From a virus, in IMG/VR virus record IMGVR_UViG_3300025601_000029, positions 1 to 50,322 of that record: a stretch of DNA of 50,322 nucleotides; one strand, 5' to 3'. A program made the translations under genes and the position numbers. How positions within the stretch are numbered: position 1 is the first letter of the stretch; every line of letters begins with the position of its first letter. Positions 35,801 to 42,282 of this stretch are shown piece by piece. The notes under the pieces are model-generated. The model had not been told where the DNA came from. It did not search any database and was given only the letters and a program-made list of their open reading frames with translations.

Positions 35801-38800
35801 TATACTGTATTGCTCCAGCAGTTTCTCCTAACTGCCCATCAATAACACTTACTGCTCCGTCCCAGTATGCCAATCCCGCTTCTAATGAATTTACATTTGA
35901 TCGTCTAGTAATATCAAATGCAATTGAATCTATAATAAGTCCTACGTCACGGAAACATTTAGGTTCATTATATCTAAATTCGTAAGGTTGAATAAAAGTA
36001 GTATCTACATATGCAACAACTTCTGCTTTAATAAAATCTCTATTTGCATTTAATAATCGATAAGCATTAAAAACGTTAGGCAATGTGCTTGCAGTTGTAG
36101 GCAACGGTACTTTAGGAGGAGCAACATTGGGACCTTGTCTAATAATATTTCTAATGATATCTAAATTATTAGAAATAAATCTTGCTTCTTGTAATGTTGC
36201 ACCAGTAGTATCTAAATTTTGTTCAACTTCTGATTGATACGTTTTAGTGGCAGAAATGCGTTGAACAACTTTTTCAATTAGTTGTTTCATGTATGCATAT
36301 GCAGCAACAGTTTGAGGAATTTCGTTAATTAATACTGTACTTGTGCTATCGTATCCGTAGTAATATACACCTGCTTGAATACTTTGTCTATTGCCGCCAT
36401 GTAATAAATCTAAAGTTACACAGTCAACAATATATCCTGCATCTCTACGACATAATTCTTGATCGTACACAAACCCTGAATCTTTATTTGCTTCTACCCA
36501 GGCTACAACTTCTTCTTGAATGAATTCTTTATTTTTAGTTAAATTTTCTACTGCCCAAACAATATTATCTGAATTAGATGCTACATCGTTTGGTACAATA
36601 TCGTCAGTTATTCCTGCTGGACCATTTGTAATAATATCTATTATTTTGTTAAAGTTAGTTGACAATGCAATTGCTTCTGCTGTAGTAGAAGCAGTTGTGC
36701 TAAAGTCTTGGTCAATATCAGTTTGGAACGGAGTAACAGTAAAATTTTGTATGATGTCTTGGCAAATATTGCTTGCATATGCAAATGCATTAGTAGTTGT
36801 AGTAACTTCTCCTGCAATTTCACTTGCAAAATTATCTTGATTCCAGTATTGAAGTCCGGCAAATGTTGAGTTACTATTACTTTGATACAACAAATCCATT
36901 GAAAGGCTGTCAACAATTAATCCAGTATCTCTTTCACACTTATCCGCATTATAAACAAAATCTAAATTAGTAAATGATACATTGATATAATTAACTACTT
37001 CAGTTTGCAAAAATTCTTTGTTGGCTTCTAATAGGGCATAACTATCCAAAATGCCTTGATTAGTAGTTATCTGTCCGTTGTTTATAACTGTAGGAGATGA
37101 TCCTGCAGTTCCTTGTATTAATGAATTAATCAAAGCAACATTATTAGTCATTGCTTCAACAGATGCATTAGTGCCTACTAGCGTTGATGTTGTAGTTTGA
37201 GTTAATGTATTTTGATATCCATCAATGATTTGATTTTGTAGTACTACATCTCTAACCAATGATGCTAGATATGTAAATCCGGCAACTGTTTCATCTACTT
37301 CACCTATAATTGCAGATCCGCCGGCGTATGCTTCTCCTGCTGTAACACTTTGTTCATTGCCGCCGTAAATTAAATCTGTTCCAATTGCATCAATAATGTA
37401 TCCGACATCTCTAAAACATTTATCTTGGTCATATGTAAAACTTGGAATAGGTTGACCGACATATGTTTCATTTACAAATGCAACTGTTTCTGCTTGTAAG
37501 AAACCTCTGTTAGCATTTAACAAGGCGGCTGCATTTTCATACCCGGATTGATTTTGTAAAATATCTTGTAGCAATACAACTAATGATGTAATGTTATCGG
37601 ATGCTATTTCTCCGCCTAGTTGTTCTTCATCAAATGTTTGTGCTATTAATGTTCCAGAAGTAACTGAAATCGTTGATGTGTTAGAAATTACATCTAACGC
37701 TAAGTCGTTAATTCTTCCAAATGATGCAATTGTAGGTTGCAATTCATTACCTAAAATTTCAGTATTGCCTTCGTAATACGAACGACCTGCTTCTACTGTT
37801 TTCAAATTTCCGCCAATAATTGCATCATTTGCTAGTGCGTCAACAATGTAGCCTACATCTCTTGCACATTTGTCGTCGTCATAAGATAAAGAAGGATAAG
37901 TTTCATTAACCCATGCAACTACTTCAGACTGAATAAATGTTTTGTTTAAATCTAAAAGAGTTTTTGCCGCTTGAAAATTTGTATCAGGATTTTCAATTGC
38001 TACTACTGTTGCAATAGTAATATCATCTTCAATTAAAATACCTGTACCGTTTACTGCCATGCCAACTTCGATTTGCTGAGCCGTAATTTCTGGTTTGACT
38101 GTTACTAGTATAGTAGTTGTATTTGCTTCGTAACTGGATGTTGTAACTACTAATGGAAGTTGAACTGTTTGATTTGGGACAAACATTGTGCCGTCAAACA
38201 ACCAAGGACCTGATTGATTAGTACAGTTTTGAATATACGGACTGTGAAACAACTCAATTGGATTATCTAACCTAGGCGGAAATGCAACACAGTACGCACC
38301 TGTAGTATATGTTCCCGCACCGCCTGGTTTATATCTTGTAACTTCGCCTCGACTTAAATTCAGCATTGTCATACCAGTTATATACACACCTGAATTAACA
38401 TGAAACAAATCTAAAGTGTTGTTTAACGGTTCAACAAATACTGCACGTAAACTATCTCCAACAACAGAAGTATAAGGCAATAACGGAATAGGATTATCTT
38501 CTGCATAGTATCCGGGAGACACTTTAATAACAGTACCTTGTTTAAAATACGGACTACGAGTGGCGCCAGTTATAGTACGGCATGCACGACTTGAGTCCAT
38601 TGCTCGACCGTCATTGTCGTCGCTACCATTTTCGTTAACATATAAAATATTATTAACAGTAGGAAATGTGCCAACTGGATTATTGCCGTAAACACGAATA
38701 TCACCATTAATACTAACACTCTTGTTTAAAGATCTTTCTAACAACGGAATATCAGGAAAGAACTGTATATCGTAAGTTGCTGTGGTACTAGTAGAAGTTT

Positions 38801-39407
38801 CGGTTGTAAATGTATCTATACTTCTAGTATATATGTTGTCTAGATAAGAATTTTTCCAATACGAACTTGTATTACCTAAACTATATTCAGAAATAATTTC
38901 TGTGTTAGTAATAAAGTTAGTAACTGTTCCACTTTCAGTTTCGGTAGTTACATATGTTCCTGTACTAAGATAAGGAAGGATGTCTGTGTTAATTTCGCCT
39001 AAGAAACTGATTACATCGGTCCCAGTAGTATCACCTAGTCTAATGTTTCCTTGAGCAAAGAAATTACCAGTTGCATAAACATCTCCGTCAACATATGTAT
39101 CAGAATTGATATTTAGAACGTCGCCGCCACCCGGATTGATATTAATATCGCCAAACAGTGTGGAAATTGTGCTGCTAGACGTAGAACTTTCAATTGTAAC
39201 TAGTCCAATTGTAGCAGTGTCTGCAATTAATACTTTAGTAGTTAACGTGCCGTTAACATCTAACTCGGTTCTAGGAGAATCTGTTTTGATACCAATACGG
39301 CCATCAACAACATTAATGTATAACAGGTCTGTTTCAACTGCGATATCTATTCCGTCACGACGCAAATTGCTTGCGAGTAACGGGCCTGTAATTCGACCTA
39401 CGGCCAT
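32805..39407 (-). CDS. Giant fibre protein (2200 residues) with 8 C-x-RD modules
   Basis: Paralogue of the 3081-residue fibre. The N-terminal 240 residues differ (LASNLRRDGIDIAVETDLLY, GRIGIKTDSPRTELDVNG). The two then share the beta-helix part (LYVNENGSDDNDGRAMDSSR, DLFHVNSGVYITGMTMLNL). Here five C-x-RD modules (DNA about 35950-37870) lie before the second beta-helix part (SPIQSFVFDAFTQITQGG) and only three after it (about 33270-34190). The C-terminus (NGKVFFTSTDQNGDFRIGP, GRTFEKSLFAQM) is almost the same as in the paralogue, including a 59-base stretch of identical DNA. The ATG has an AAGGAG site 6 bases upstream and a late-promoter-like GATAAATA about 95 bases upstream, so this gene probably starts a transcription unit. 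Confidence 0.82.
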   Translation of the reverse strand: MAVGRITGPLLASNLRRDGIDIAVETDLLYINVVDGRIGIKTDSPRTELDVNGTLTTKVLIADTATIGLVTIESSTSSSTISTLFGDININPGGGDVLNINSDTYVDGDVYATGNFFAQGNIRLGDTTGTDVISFLGEINTDILPYLSTGTYVTTETESGTVTNFITNTEIISEYSLGNTSSYWKNSYLDNIYTRSIDTFTTETSTSTTATYDIQFFPDIPLLERSLNKSVSINGDIRVYGNNPVGTFPTVNNILYVNENGSDDNDGRAMDSSRACRTITGATRSPYFKQGTVIKVSPGYYAEDNPIPLLPYTSVVGDSLRAVFVEPLNNTLDLFHVNSGVYITGMTMLNLSRGEVTRYKPGGAGTYTTGAYCVAFPPRLDNPIELFHSPYIQNCTNQSGPWLFDGTMFVPNQTVQLPLVVTTSSYEANTTTILVTVKPEITAQQIEVGMAVNGTGILIEDDITIATVVAIENPDTNFQAAKTLLDLNKTFIQSEVVAWVNETYPSLSYDDDKCARDVGYIVDALANDAIIGGNLKTVEAGRSYYEGNTEILGNELQPTIASFGRINDLALDVISNTSTISVTSGTLIAQTFDEEQLGGEIASDNITSLVVLLQDILQNQSGYENAAALLNANRGFLQAETVAFVNETYVGQPIPSFTYDQDKCFRDVGYIIDAIGTDLIYGGNEQSVTAGEAYAGGSAIIGEVDETVAGFTYLASLVRDVVLQNQIIDGYQNTLTQTTTSTLVGTNASVEAMTNNVALINSLIQGTAGSSPTVINNGQITTNQGILDSYALLEANKEFLQTEVVNYINVSFTNLDFVYNADKCERDTGLIVDSLSMDLLYQSNSNSTFAGLQYWNQDNFASEIAGEVTTTTNAFAYASNICQDIIQNFTVTPFQTDIDQDFSTTASTTAEAIALSTNFNKIIDIITNGPAGITDDIVPNDVASNSDNIVWAVENLTKNKEFIQEEVVAWVEANKDSGFVYDQELCRRDAGYIVDCVTLDLLHGGNRQSIQAGVYYYGYDSTSTVLINEIPQTVAAYAYMKQLIEKVVQRISATKTYQSEVEQNLDTTGATLQEARFISNNLDIIRNIIRQGPNVAPPKVPLPTTASTLPNVFNAYRLLNANRDFIKAEVVAYVDTTFIQPYEFRYNEPKCFRDVGLIIDSIAFDITRRSNVNSLEAGLAYWDGAVSVIDGQLGETAGAIQYTKNLALEIIANNPVTSFYQTTREILIPGTSSTTVTSLVSQIINPELNGGGIARNLVDSNFNAITTIIKEGPAFAPFSTESTLTQFIIHLSTSTIATATNDLMYFGEVTTYPVEDKKMPGEWSENGFADRRLNPNGSGGGALVDGNAPSRTSPIQSFVFDAFTQITQGGRGIHIINEGYAQLVSVFTIFCDQAVTVESGGIASVTNSNNNFGDLTLLATGYGPRKFGGTIYNPKNIAYNPVDNIFEPNEYFPLGYFPTNQQICVFVPDPDNRPHISLVMEIQPPDKFVNYDNEVVPYVNAEGFPGFLTAIANTTTLTTSSYTISGIDTTGIAVGQTIYVRDQFGYQADDNGEGEQYITTGTTVVDVTFQTIHLSNPINQGGGQYDNPFYFNIYACGNAYYNVLTSIIASSPYPTGQSKILGQETETISAINYMKAVTNNVIQNIAMTATFSSATIQVIDTSLPGGNNALGLIESNIGIITNVILSGPQAAPEVATTGTAIPFKENIVQLIEKNRYFIMDEVVGFVDTTFGGFQYNEIKCERDTGLIVEALAFDLLYEGTSQSTFAGLQYWNQGNYTGSVVDEITTTTDAINYAKSLSVSIVQAASNSTVAQTVSNRFDDITNLLTNGIDGVTDTIISNSTATSDSNIIAGYDALIANKSAIQTNTINWINANYPGFSYDTVTCERDVGYIIDSVAFDLLHGGNKQSITSGVYYYGYTGSTAIPNEIPQTTAAYNFIKAIVGDIVTGTPISPKFQSAVAQVTNLEPATETEAVIIRSNVDLITNIINTGPVGISQVPIGLTASTSTAVQQAFDLLIANKEFIKAEVIAYIDNEFGSFEYNRQKCRRDVGLIINALQADILSGGNFRAVEAAKTYYSKEGTYHIVTLEDNVRDQLLFVDGCTVNFYQRSYMSASGYLFEYCGAGTNYGALPQVGRVDPNQSKEVVQLNNGKVFFTSTDQNGDFRIGPGLVISQATGVLSGRTFEKSLFAQMTPFILAVEAG
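32926..32984 (-). repeat. 59-base identical stretch shared with 23241-23299
   Basis: By direct reading, 59 consecutive bases near the 3' ends of the two giant paralogues are identical, covering the NNGKVFFTSTDQNGDF region with no synonymous change, while the flanks differ. A second shared stretch of 35 bases lies at 30591-30625 and 35314-35348. Confidence 0.85.
33250..34250 (-). repeat. Array of 3 C-x-RD modules after the second beta-helix part
   Basis: C-x-RD motifs at about 33270, 33760 and 34180 in the 2200-residue fibre. The 3081-residue paralogue has 13 modules in this place. Confidence 0.82.
35900..37920 (-). repeat. Array of 5 C-x-RD modules before the second beta-helix part
   Basis: C-x-RD motifs at about 35950, 36446, 36930, 37411 and 37861 in the 2200-residue fibre, period 450-496 bases. 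The 3081-residue paralogue has a single module at the corresponding site (about 31270). Confidence 0.82.
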
Positions 39408-39500
39408 ACTAACTCCTTCAACCTCCGAGTTTCACGGATAACCACCTTACATTGCGGGTTTACCACAGTAGCGACAACTGCCAAAACATGACATCACTAC

Positions 39501-39508
39501 TATTTATC
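39501..39508 (-). promoter_or_regulatory. Late-promoter candidate GATAAATA before the 2200-residue fibre
   Basis: Seven of eight bases match TATAAATA. It lies in the 132-base gap between the genes at 39540 and 39407, the largest gap within the fibre locus. The rest of the gap holds no other feature that I can see except the AAGGAG ribosome binding site. Confidence 0.55.
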
Positions 39509-39539
39509 GGATTTAATTTTTTTGGGTTAAATAGGACTA

Positions 39540-40274
39540 TTAACCAGGTGGGAAGTAGCCGTCGATACCTTGTATTACTACAACAGGTTTTGCAGGAACT
39601 TCACCTGAAAACTGAACATACGTTCCGGTATAATATGTAAAAGTTAATGATGTTCCGGCATTAACATCACCAATTACAGGTTCACTAATTTGTACGTTAA
39701 ATGTTCCAGTGATAGTCTGAACAACAGTTGTTCCTGAATTGATTCCTGCCGATCCTGAAACTACTGTTCCAGGCTGAACATTGACCACAGTGTCTAGATA
39801 AAGAATATTATTAGTCAACGAACTTGCAGCAGTTGTTCCAGTAGTTACTGCTGATGCAGGACTAGGATCAGTTGTTAAATCATAATTAGTGCCTGGAATT
39901 TGAAAAACATTATCAACATAAACTGATATGTTTTCAGCGCCCGCATCATATGACAGTTGATAGCTAGGATTTAAAGGACCAAAAAATGTACTGTAGTAGT
40001 TACCACTTCCTAAATTTTGAACATTCATTAAGGCAGGACGAACTGTTCTAACTCTTTCCCACAATCCTCTTACTGATGCTTCTAAATCAAATAATTGTGT
40101 ATTGTATCTTATTTGATTATATTCTGTAGCGCCTGACGGACGTTGTCCAACAGTACCTGCAGGTACTTGTATACTGGCAGTTAAATCAGTTATCAAACGA
40201 CCTGCTGCGGTTAGAGCAAAAGAATCATTGCTTACGTTTCCGTCATCTAAATTTTTTCTTTTATAAAATTTCAT
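39540..40274 (-). CDS. Fibre-associated structural protein
   Basis: A 244-residue protein, MKFYKRKNLDDGNVSNDSFA at the start. The segment GTVGQRPSGATEYNQIRYNT, followed by LFDLEASVRGLWERV, is a pattern common in phage fibre proteins, where a GQRP..G.IRYNT stretch precedes an 'evaluated at' hairpin. The remainder alternates short strands with Gly/Thr turns (NISVYVDNVFQIPGTNYDL, TGTYVQFSGEVPAKPVVVIQ) and ends in DGYFPPG. It follows the 105-residue gene by two bases and precedes the 2200-residue giant, separated by a 132-base gap with a promoter candidate. Function is inferred only as a virion or fibre component. Confidence 0.65.
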   Translation of the reverse strand: MKFYKRKNLDDGNVSNDSFALTAAGRLITDLTASIQVPAGTVGQRPSGATEYNQIRYNTQLFDLEASVRGLWERVRTVRPALMNVQNLGSGNYYSTFFGPLNPSYQLSYDAGAENISVYVDNVFQIPGTNYDLTTDPSPASAVTTGTTAASSLTNNILYLDTVVNVQPGTVVSGSAGINSGTTVVQTITGTFNVQISEPVIGDVNAGTSLTFTYYTGTYVQFSGEVPAKPVVVIQGIDGYFPPG

Positions 40275-40276
40275 TG

Positions 40277-40594
40277 TTATTGCCCTGTTGCAACATAACT
40301 CACTGTAGCAGTAATTAAATTATTTTGCGTTGCCTGTGCTTGAACACTGTCGCTATCACTTAAAATAAATCTTTCTGTATCAATACTAAATGTTTCTCCG
40401 GCAGGAACTGGCATTGCATTAATAATCATGTTAGCATCGCCAGCAGGTTGACTTGATGGAACAACCCAAATTGTAACTTCGTCGTCTGTAGAACTTGTAT
40501 TGCAAAAAATTAAACAAGTAATTGCGTTTTCGCCTGTTGAAACAAATACTTCTGTTTTGTCCGTTGCGATAAGTTGTGCGTTTGCGATAGCCAT
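40277..40594 (-). CDS. Small beta-rich virion-type protein
   Basis: A 105-residue protein, MAIANAQLIATDKTEVFVST at its start. Predicted strands: NAITCLIFCNTSS, DEVTIWVVPSSQP, MPVPAGETFSIDTERFILS, SVQAQATQNNLITATVSYV. The PAGETF turn and final strand look like the small 'virion structural' proteins that accompany fibres in many phages, some annotated as baseplate or fibre junction proteins. It may be a distant paralogue of the 128-residue protein at 32400-32786. Translation starts 9 bases after the 346-residue gene with an AAGGA site. Function not known. Confidence 0.62.
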   Translation of the reverse strand: MAIANAQLIATDKTEVFVSTGENAITCLIFCNTSSTDDEVTIWVVPSSQPAGDANMIINAMPVPAGETFSIDTERFILSDSDSVQAQATQNNLITATVSYVATGQ

Positions 40595-40603
40595 CTTAAA
40601 TCC

Positions 40604-41644
40604 TTAAAATATAATTGAAAATACCAATGCTTTTCTTGCAGATATTAATTCACCTCTAACTTCTGTAGATGGTGATGTTCTGTTGTCATCTGCAACAAAT
40701 AACAATCCTGTACTACCTGCGCCTAATGTTGATGTAGAATAAATCTTTACAGAGCCTTGGCTTCTAAATGGAGCAGTAGAAGATACACCAATTGATATAC
40801 CGTTATTTACTACTGTAGTGCCTGTGCCAAAAGTTTGTAACGTTAAGTCTGTATTGGCTGTAGTTGTTCTTAGAGTACGATTTACAATAGCAATGCCTTG
40901 CATTGTAATACCGCTACCTTGAACTAAGAATTGACTAACTCCGTCAATGTATGTAGTTACTTTACTCGGTAGTCCTGATACGCTGTCGTCTGATACAGTA
41001 ACATATGTGTTACCTTGTCTTAGTTCTAAAGAAGTTAATGAACTAGTAGCAGTTCCTGAAAAAGGTCTGTTATCTACATATTCTTTATTTGGAATATCAT
41101 TAGGATGTGTTACTCGAGAAGCATAATTTTGCTGTCCTATAACTGACAACATTTCTGGTTGTCCGCTATTTCCTAACAGAATCATTCTGTTGGTAGTAGT
41201 GCTAGAATCAACAACTCCTGAATAATCTAGCATCAAAGAAGATAATCTTAAAGCGCTGCCTTTTTGTGAAACACCGTTACCAACAGTTATAGACCAACTT
41301 CCTGCATTAGAAGAAGTAGTTCCATTGTTTTTTGTCCATACCCAGGTATCTTCATTGAATAATATTCTTGCAGACGATGTTGTGCTATCTCTACTACCTC
41401 TATCGATTGCAAGACCTGCCGAACCGTATGTTACATATGAATTTGTTTCGCCTGCATTAAGTAAAAGAATATTATCTTGAATGTTAGTATTAGTTGCTGC
41501 AAAACTAGTCTGATTGCCTAAAACATTTAAACTACCAGTTATAACAACTGTTCCAGTGTTTACACCCGTATCGAGTGTAATAGTTCCTCCACGAGCAGTG
41601 GCTAACTTTAAATCACCTGTATATCTTATAACGTCTAATGCCAT
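40604..41644 (-). CDS. Tail fibre/virion structural protein, first gene of fibre locus
   Basis: A 346-residue beta-rich protein. It opens MALDVIRYTGDLKLATARGG, followed by GTVVITGSLNVLGNQTSF. Residues about 45-110 contain the domain shared with the large fibres (TNTNIQDNILLLNAG, then GLAIDRGSRD and RILFNEDTWVWTKNNG). Here it is coupled to IPNKEYVDN, a hinge motif frequent in phage fibre and T4-like short fibre proteins. The end (GLLFVADDNRTSPSTEVRG) is strand-like. An AAAGGAAT ribosome binding site precedes the ATG, with a CTAAATA late-promoter-like site about 22 bases upstream and a cUUCGg terminator of the preceding gene behind that. It is therefore the head of its own transcription unit. 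Identity as a fibre rests on shared domains and location. Confidence 0.72.
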   Translation of the reverse strand: MALDVIRYTGDLKLATARGGTITLDTGVNTGTVVITGSLNVLGNQTSFAATNTNIQDNILLLNAGETNSYVTYGSAGLAIDRGSRDSTTSSARILFNEDTWVWTKNNGTTSSNAGSWSITVGNGVSQKGSALRLSSLMLDYSGVVDSSTTTNRMILLGNSGQPEMLSVIGQQNYASRVTHPNDIPNKEYVDNRPFSGTATSSLTSLELRQGNTYVTVSDDSVSGLPSKVTTYIDGVSQFLVQGSGITMQGIAIVNRTLRTTTANTDLTLQTFGTGTTVVNNGISIGVSSTAPFRSQGSVKIYSTSTLGAGSTGLLFVADDNRTSPSTEVRGELISARKALVFSIIF

Positions 41645-41665
41645 GGCGGTCAGATTCCTTTAACA

Positions 41666-41673
41666 TATTTAGC
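41666..41673 (-). promoter_or_regulatory. Late-promoter candidate GCTAAATA
   Basis: TAAATA-core site between a cUUCGg terminator and the AAAGGAAT ribosome binding site of the 346-residue fibre gene. The match to TATAAATA is imperfect (six of eight), but position and the same arrangement at two other places support it. Confidence 0.5.
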
Positions 41674-41683
41674 CGTAAATAAG

Positions 41684-41703
41684 AAAAGGGCCGAAGCCCT
41701 TTT
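41684..41703 (-). terminator. cUUCGg terminator after the 137-residue gene
   Basis: On the minus strand the stem AAAAGGGC/GCCCTTTT closes a TTCG tetraloop with a C-G closing pair and is followed by a T-rich tail. It lies about 20 bases past the stop at 41724. It is symmetric enough to act on both strands. Confidence 0.9.
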
Positions 41704-41723
41704 TTAAATTACATCTAAGTAAT

Positions 41724-42137
41724 TTACTCTGCGTCGCCTTCAAAGTTTGTAGTACCTGTTGCTGTAGTAACAGCAACTGTAGATGTGCCTGCTTCTTCAA
41801 CACGGGCGGCTCCATCAATTGAAGATACGCTAAAGTTCCACGGATAACGAGCACCGTCATTAGCAGTCATTACACGACCGGCCATTTTAACTGCACGTAC
41901 CGCACTTCCGCCGTCTAATTGAAAAGTAATTGTCATTTCGCCAGCAGCGATCGCAGCAGATGCTTTATCAACTAATCTGCATGTTTTTTGCAATGAACCA
42001 TCAGAGCAAACAAAAGTTTTACTACCTCTTTGTTTTACAATATATCCTGCAACACTAGCGGAACCATTGTGAAATTGAACTTTAATATTATTATCTGTAT
42101 TTGCGCTAAAATAGCGTTTGTTAGTTGGACGTCCCAT
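41724..42137 (-). CDS. Conserved small protein downstream of gp23, possible head component
   Basis: A 137-residue protein, MGRPTNKRYFSANTDNNIKV at the start. HNGSASVAGYIVKQRGSKTF and CRLVDKASAAIAAGEMTITF follow, and an Ala/Thr-rich acidic tail ends GTTNFEGDAE. It is beta-rich with a basic N-terminus and acidic C-terminus; no known domain is recognised. It stands alone as a unit: a cUUCGg terminator and GTTAAATA promoter candidate lie upstream, a 95-base leader with a small hairpin follows, an AAAGGAG ribosome binding site precedes the ATG, and another cUUCGg terminator lies 20 bases past the stop. Such isolation, next to gp23, suggests a highly expressed virion protein, perhaps a capsid decoration protein. 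That role is inference. Confidence 0.68.
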   Translation of the reverse strand: MGRPTNKRYFSANTDNNIKVQFHNGSASVAGYIVKQRGSKTFVCSDGSLQKTCRLVDKASAAIAAGEMTITFQLDGGSAVRAVKMAGRVMTANDGARYPWNFSVSSIDGAARVEEAGTSTVAVTTATGTTNFEGDAE

Positions 42138-42192
42138 TTGTTTCTCCTTTAAAACGTTCTAGGTCTACGCAGCGGGTCAATTCTGCATAAGT

Positions 42193-42208
42193 CCTACTCA
42201 AGTGTAGG
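42193..42208 (-). other. Small hairpin in the leader of the 137-residue gene
   Basis: CCTAC and GTAGG pair around a 6-base loop, between the GTTAAATA promoter candidate and the ribosome binding site. It could stabilise the message 5' end or be chance. The stem is only 5 bp. Confidence 0.35.
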
Positions 42209-42225
42209 CACGATTAATGACACTG

Positions 42226-42233
42226 TATTTAAC
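42226..42233 (-). promoter_or_regulatory. Late-promoter candidate GTTAAATA
   Basis: TAAATA-core site directly after the gp23 terminator and about 90 bases before the ATG of the 137-residue gene. The match is six of eight; the position is the main support. Confidence 0.45.
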
Positions 42234-42258
42234 AAAAAACCCGCCGAAGCGGGTTTTT
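42234..42258 (-). terminator. cUUCGg terminator after gp23
   Basis: On the minus strand AAAAACCCGC, a TTCG loop and GCGGGTTTTT form a 10-bp stem with a C-G closing pair, followed by another T. It lies 25 bases past the gp23 stop at 42283. Confidence 0.92.
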
Positions 42259-42282
42259 ATTTGCCTTTTATCTAATTAAAGA

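Noticed and set aside
5055-39407. Diversity-generating retroelement target in the variable fibres
   Set aside because: No reverse transcriptase, template repeat or accessory gene is visible in the window; variation here looks modular rather than adenine-directed. It could only be excluded by the full genome.
41669-41860. Minus-strand Leu/Gln-rich ORF of 63 codons
   Set aside because: Overlaps the 3' end of the 137-residue gene in another frame, runs through its terminator, and has low-complexity composition typical of a shadow frame.
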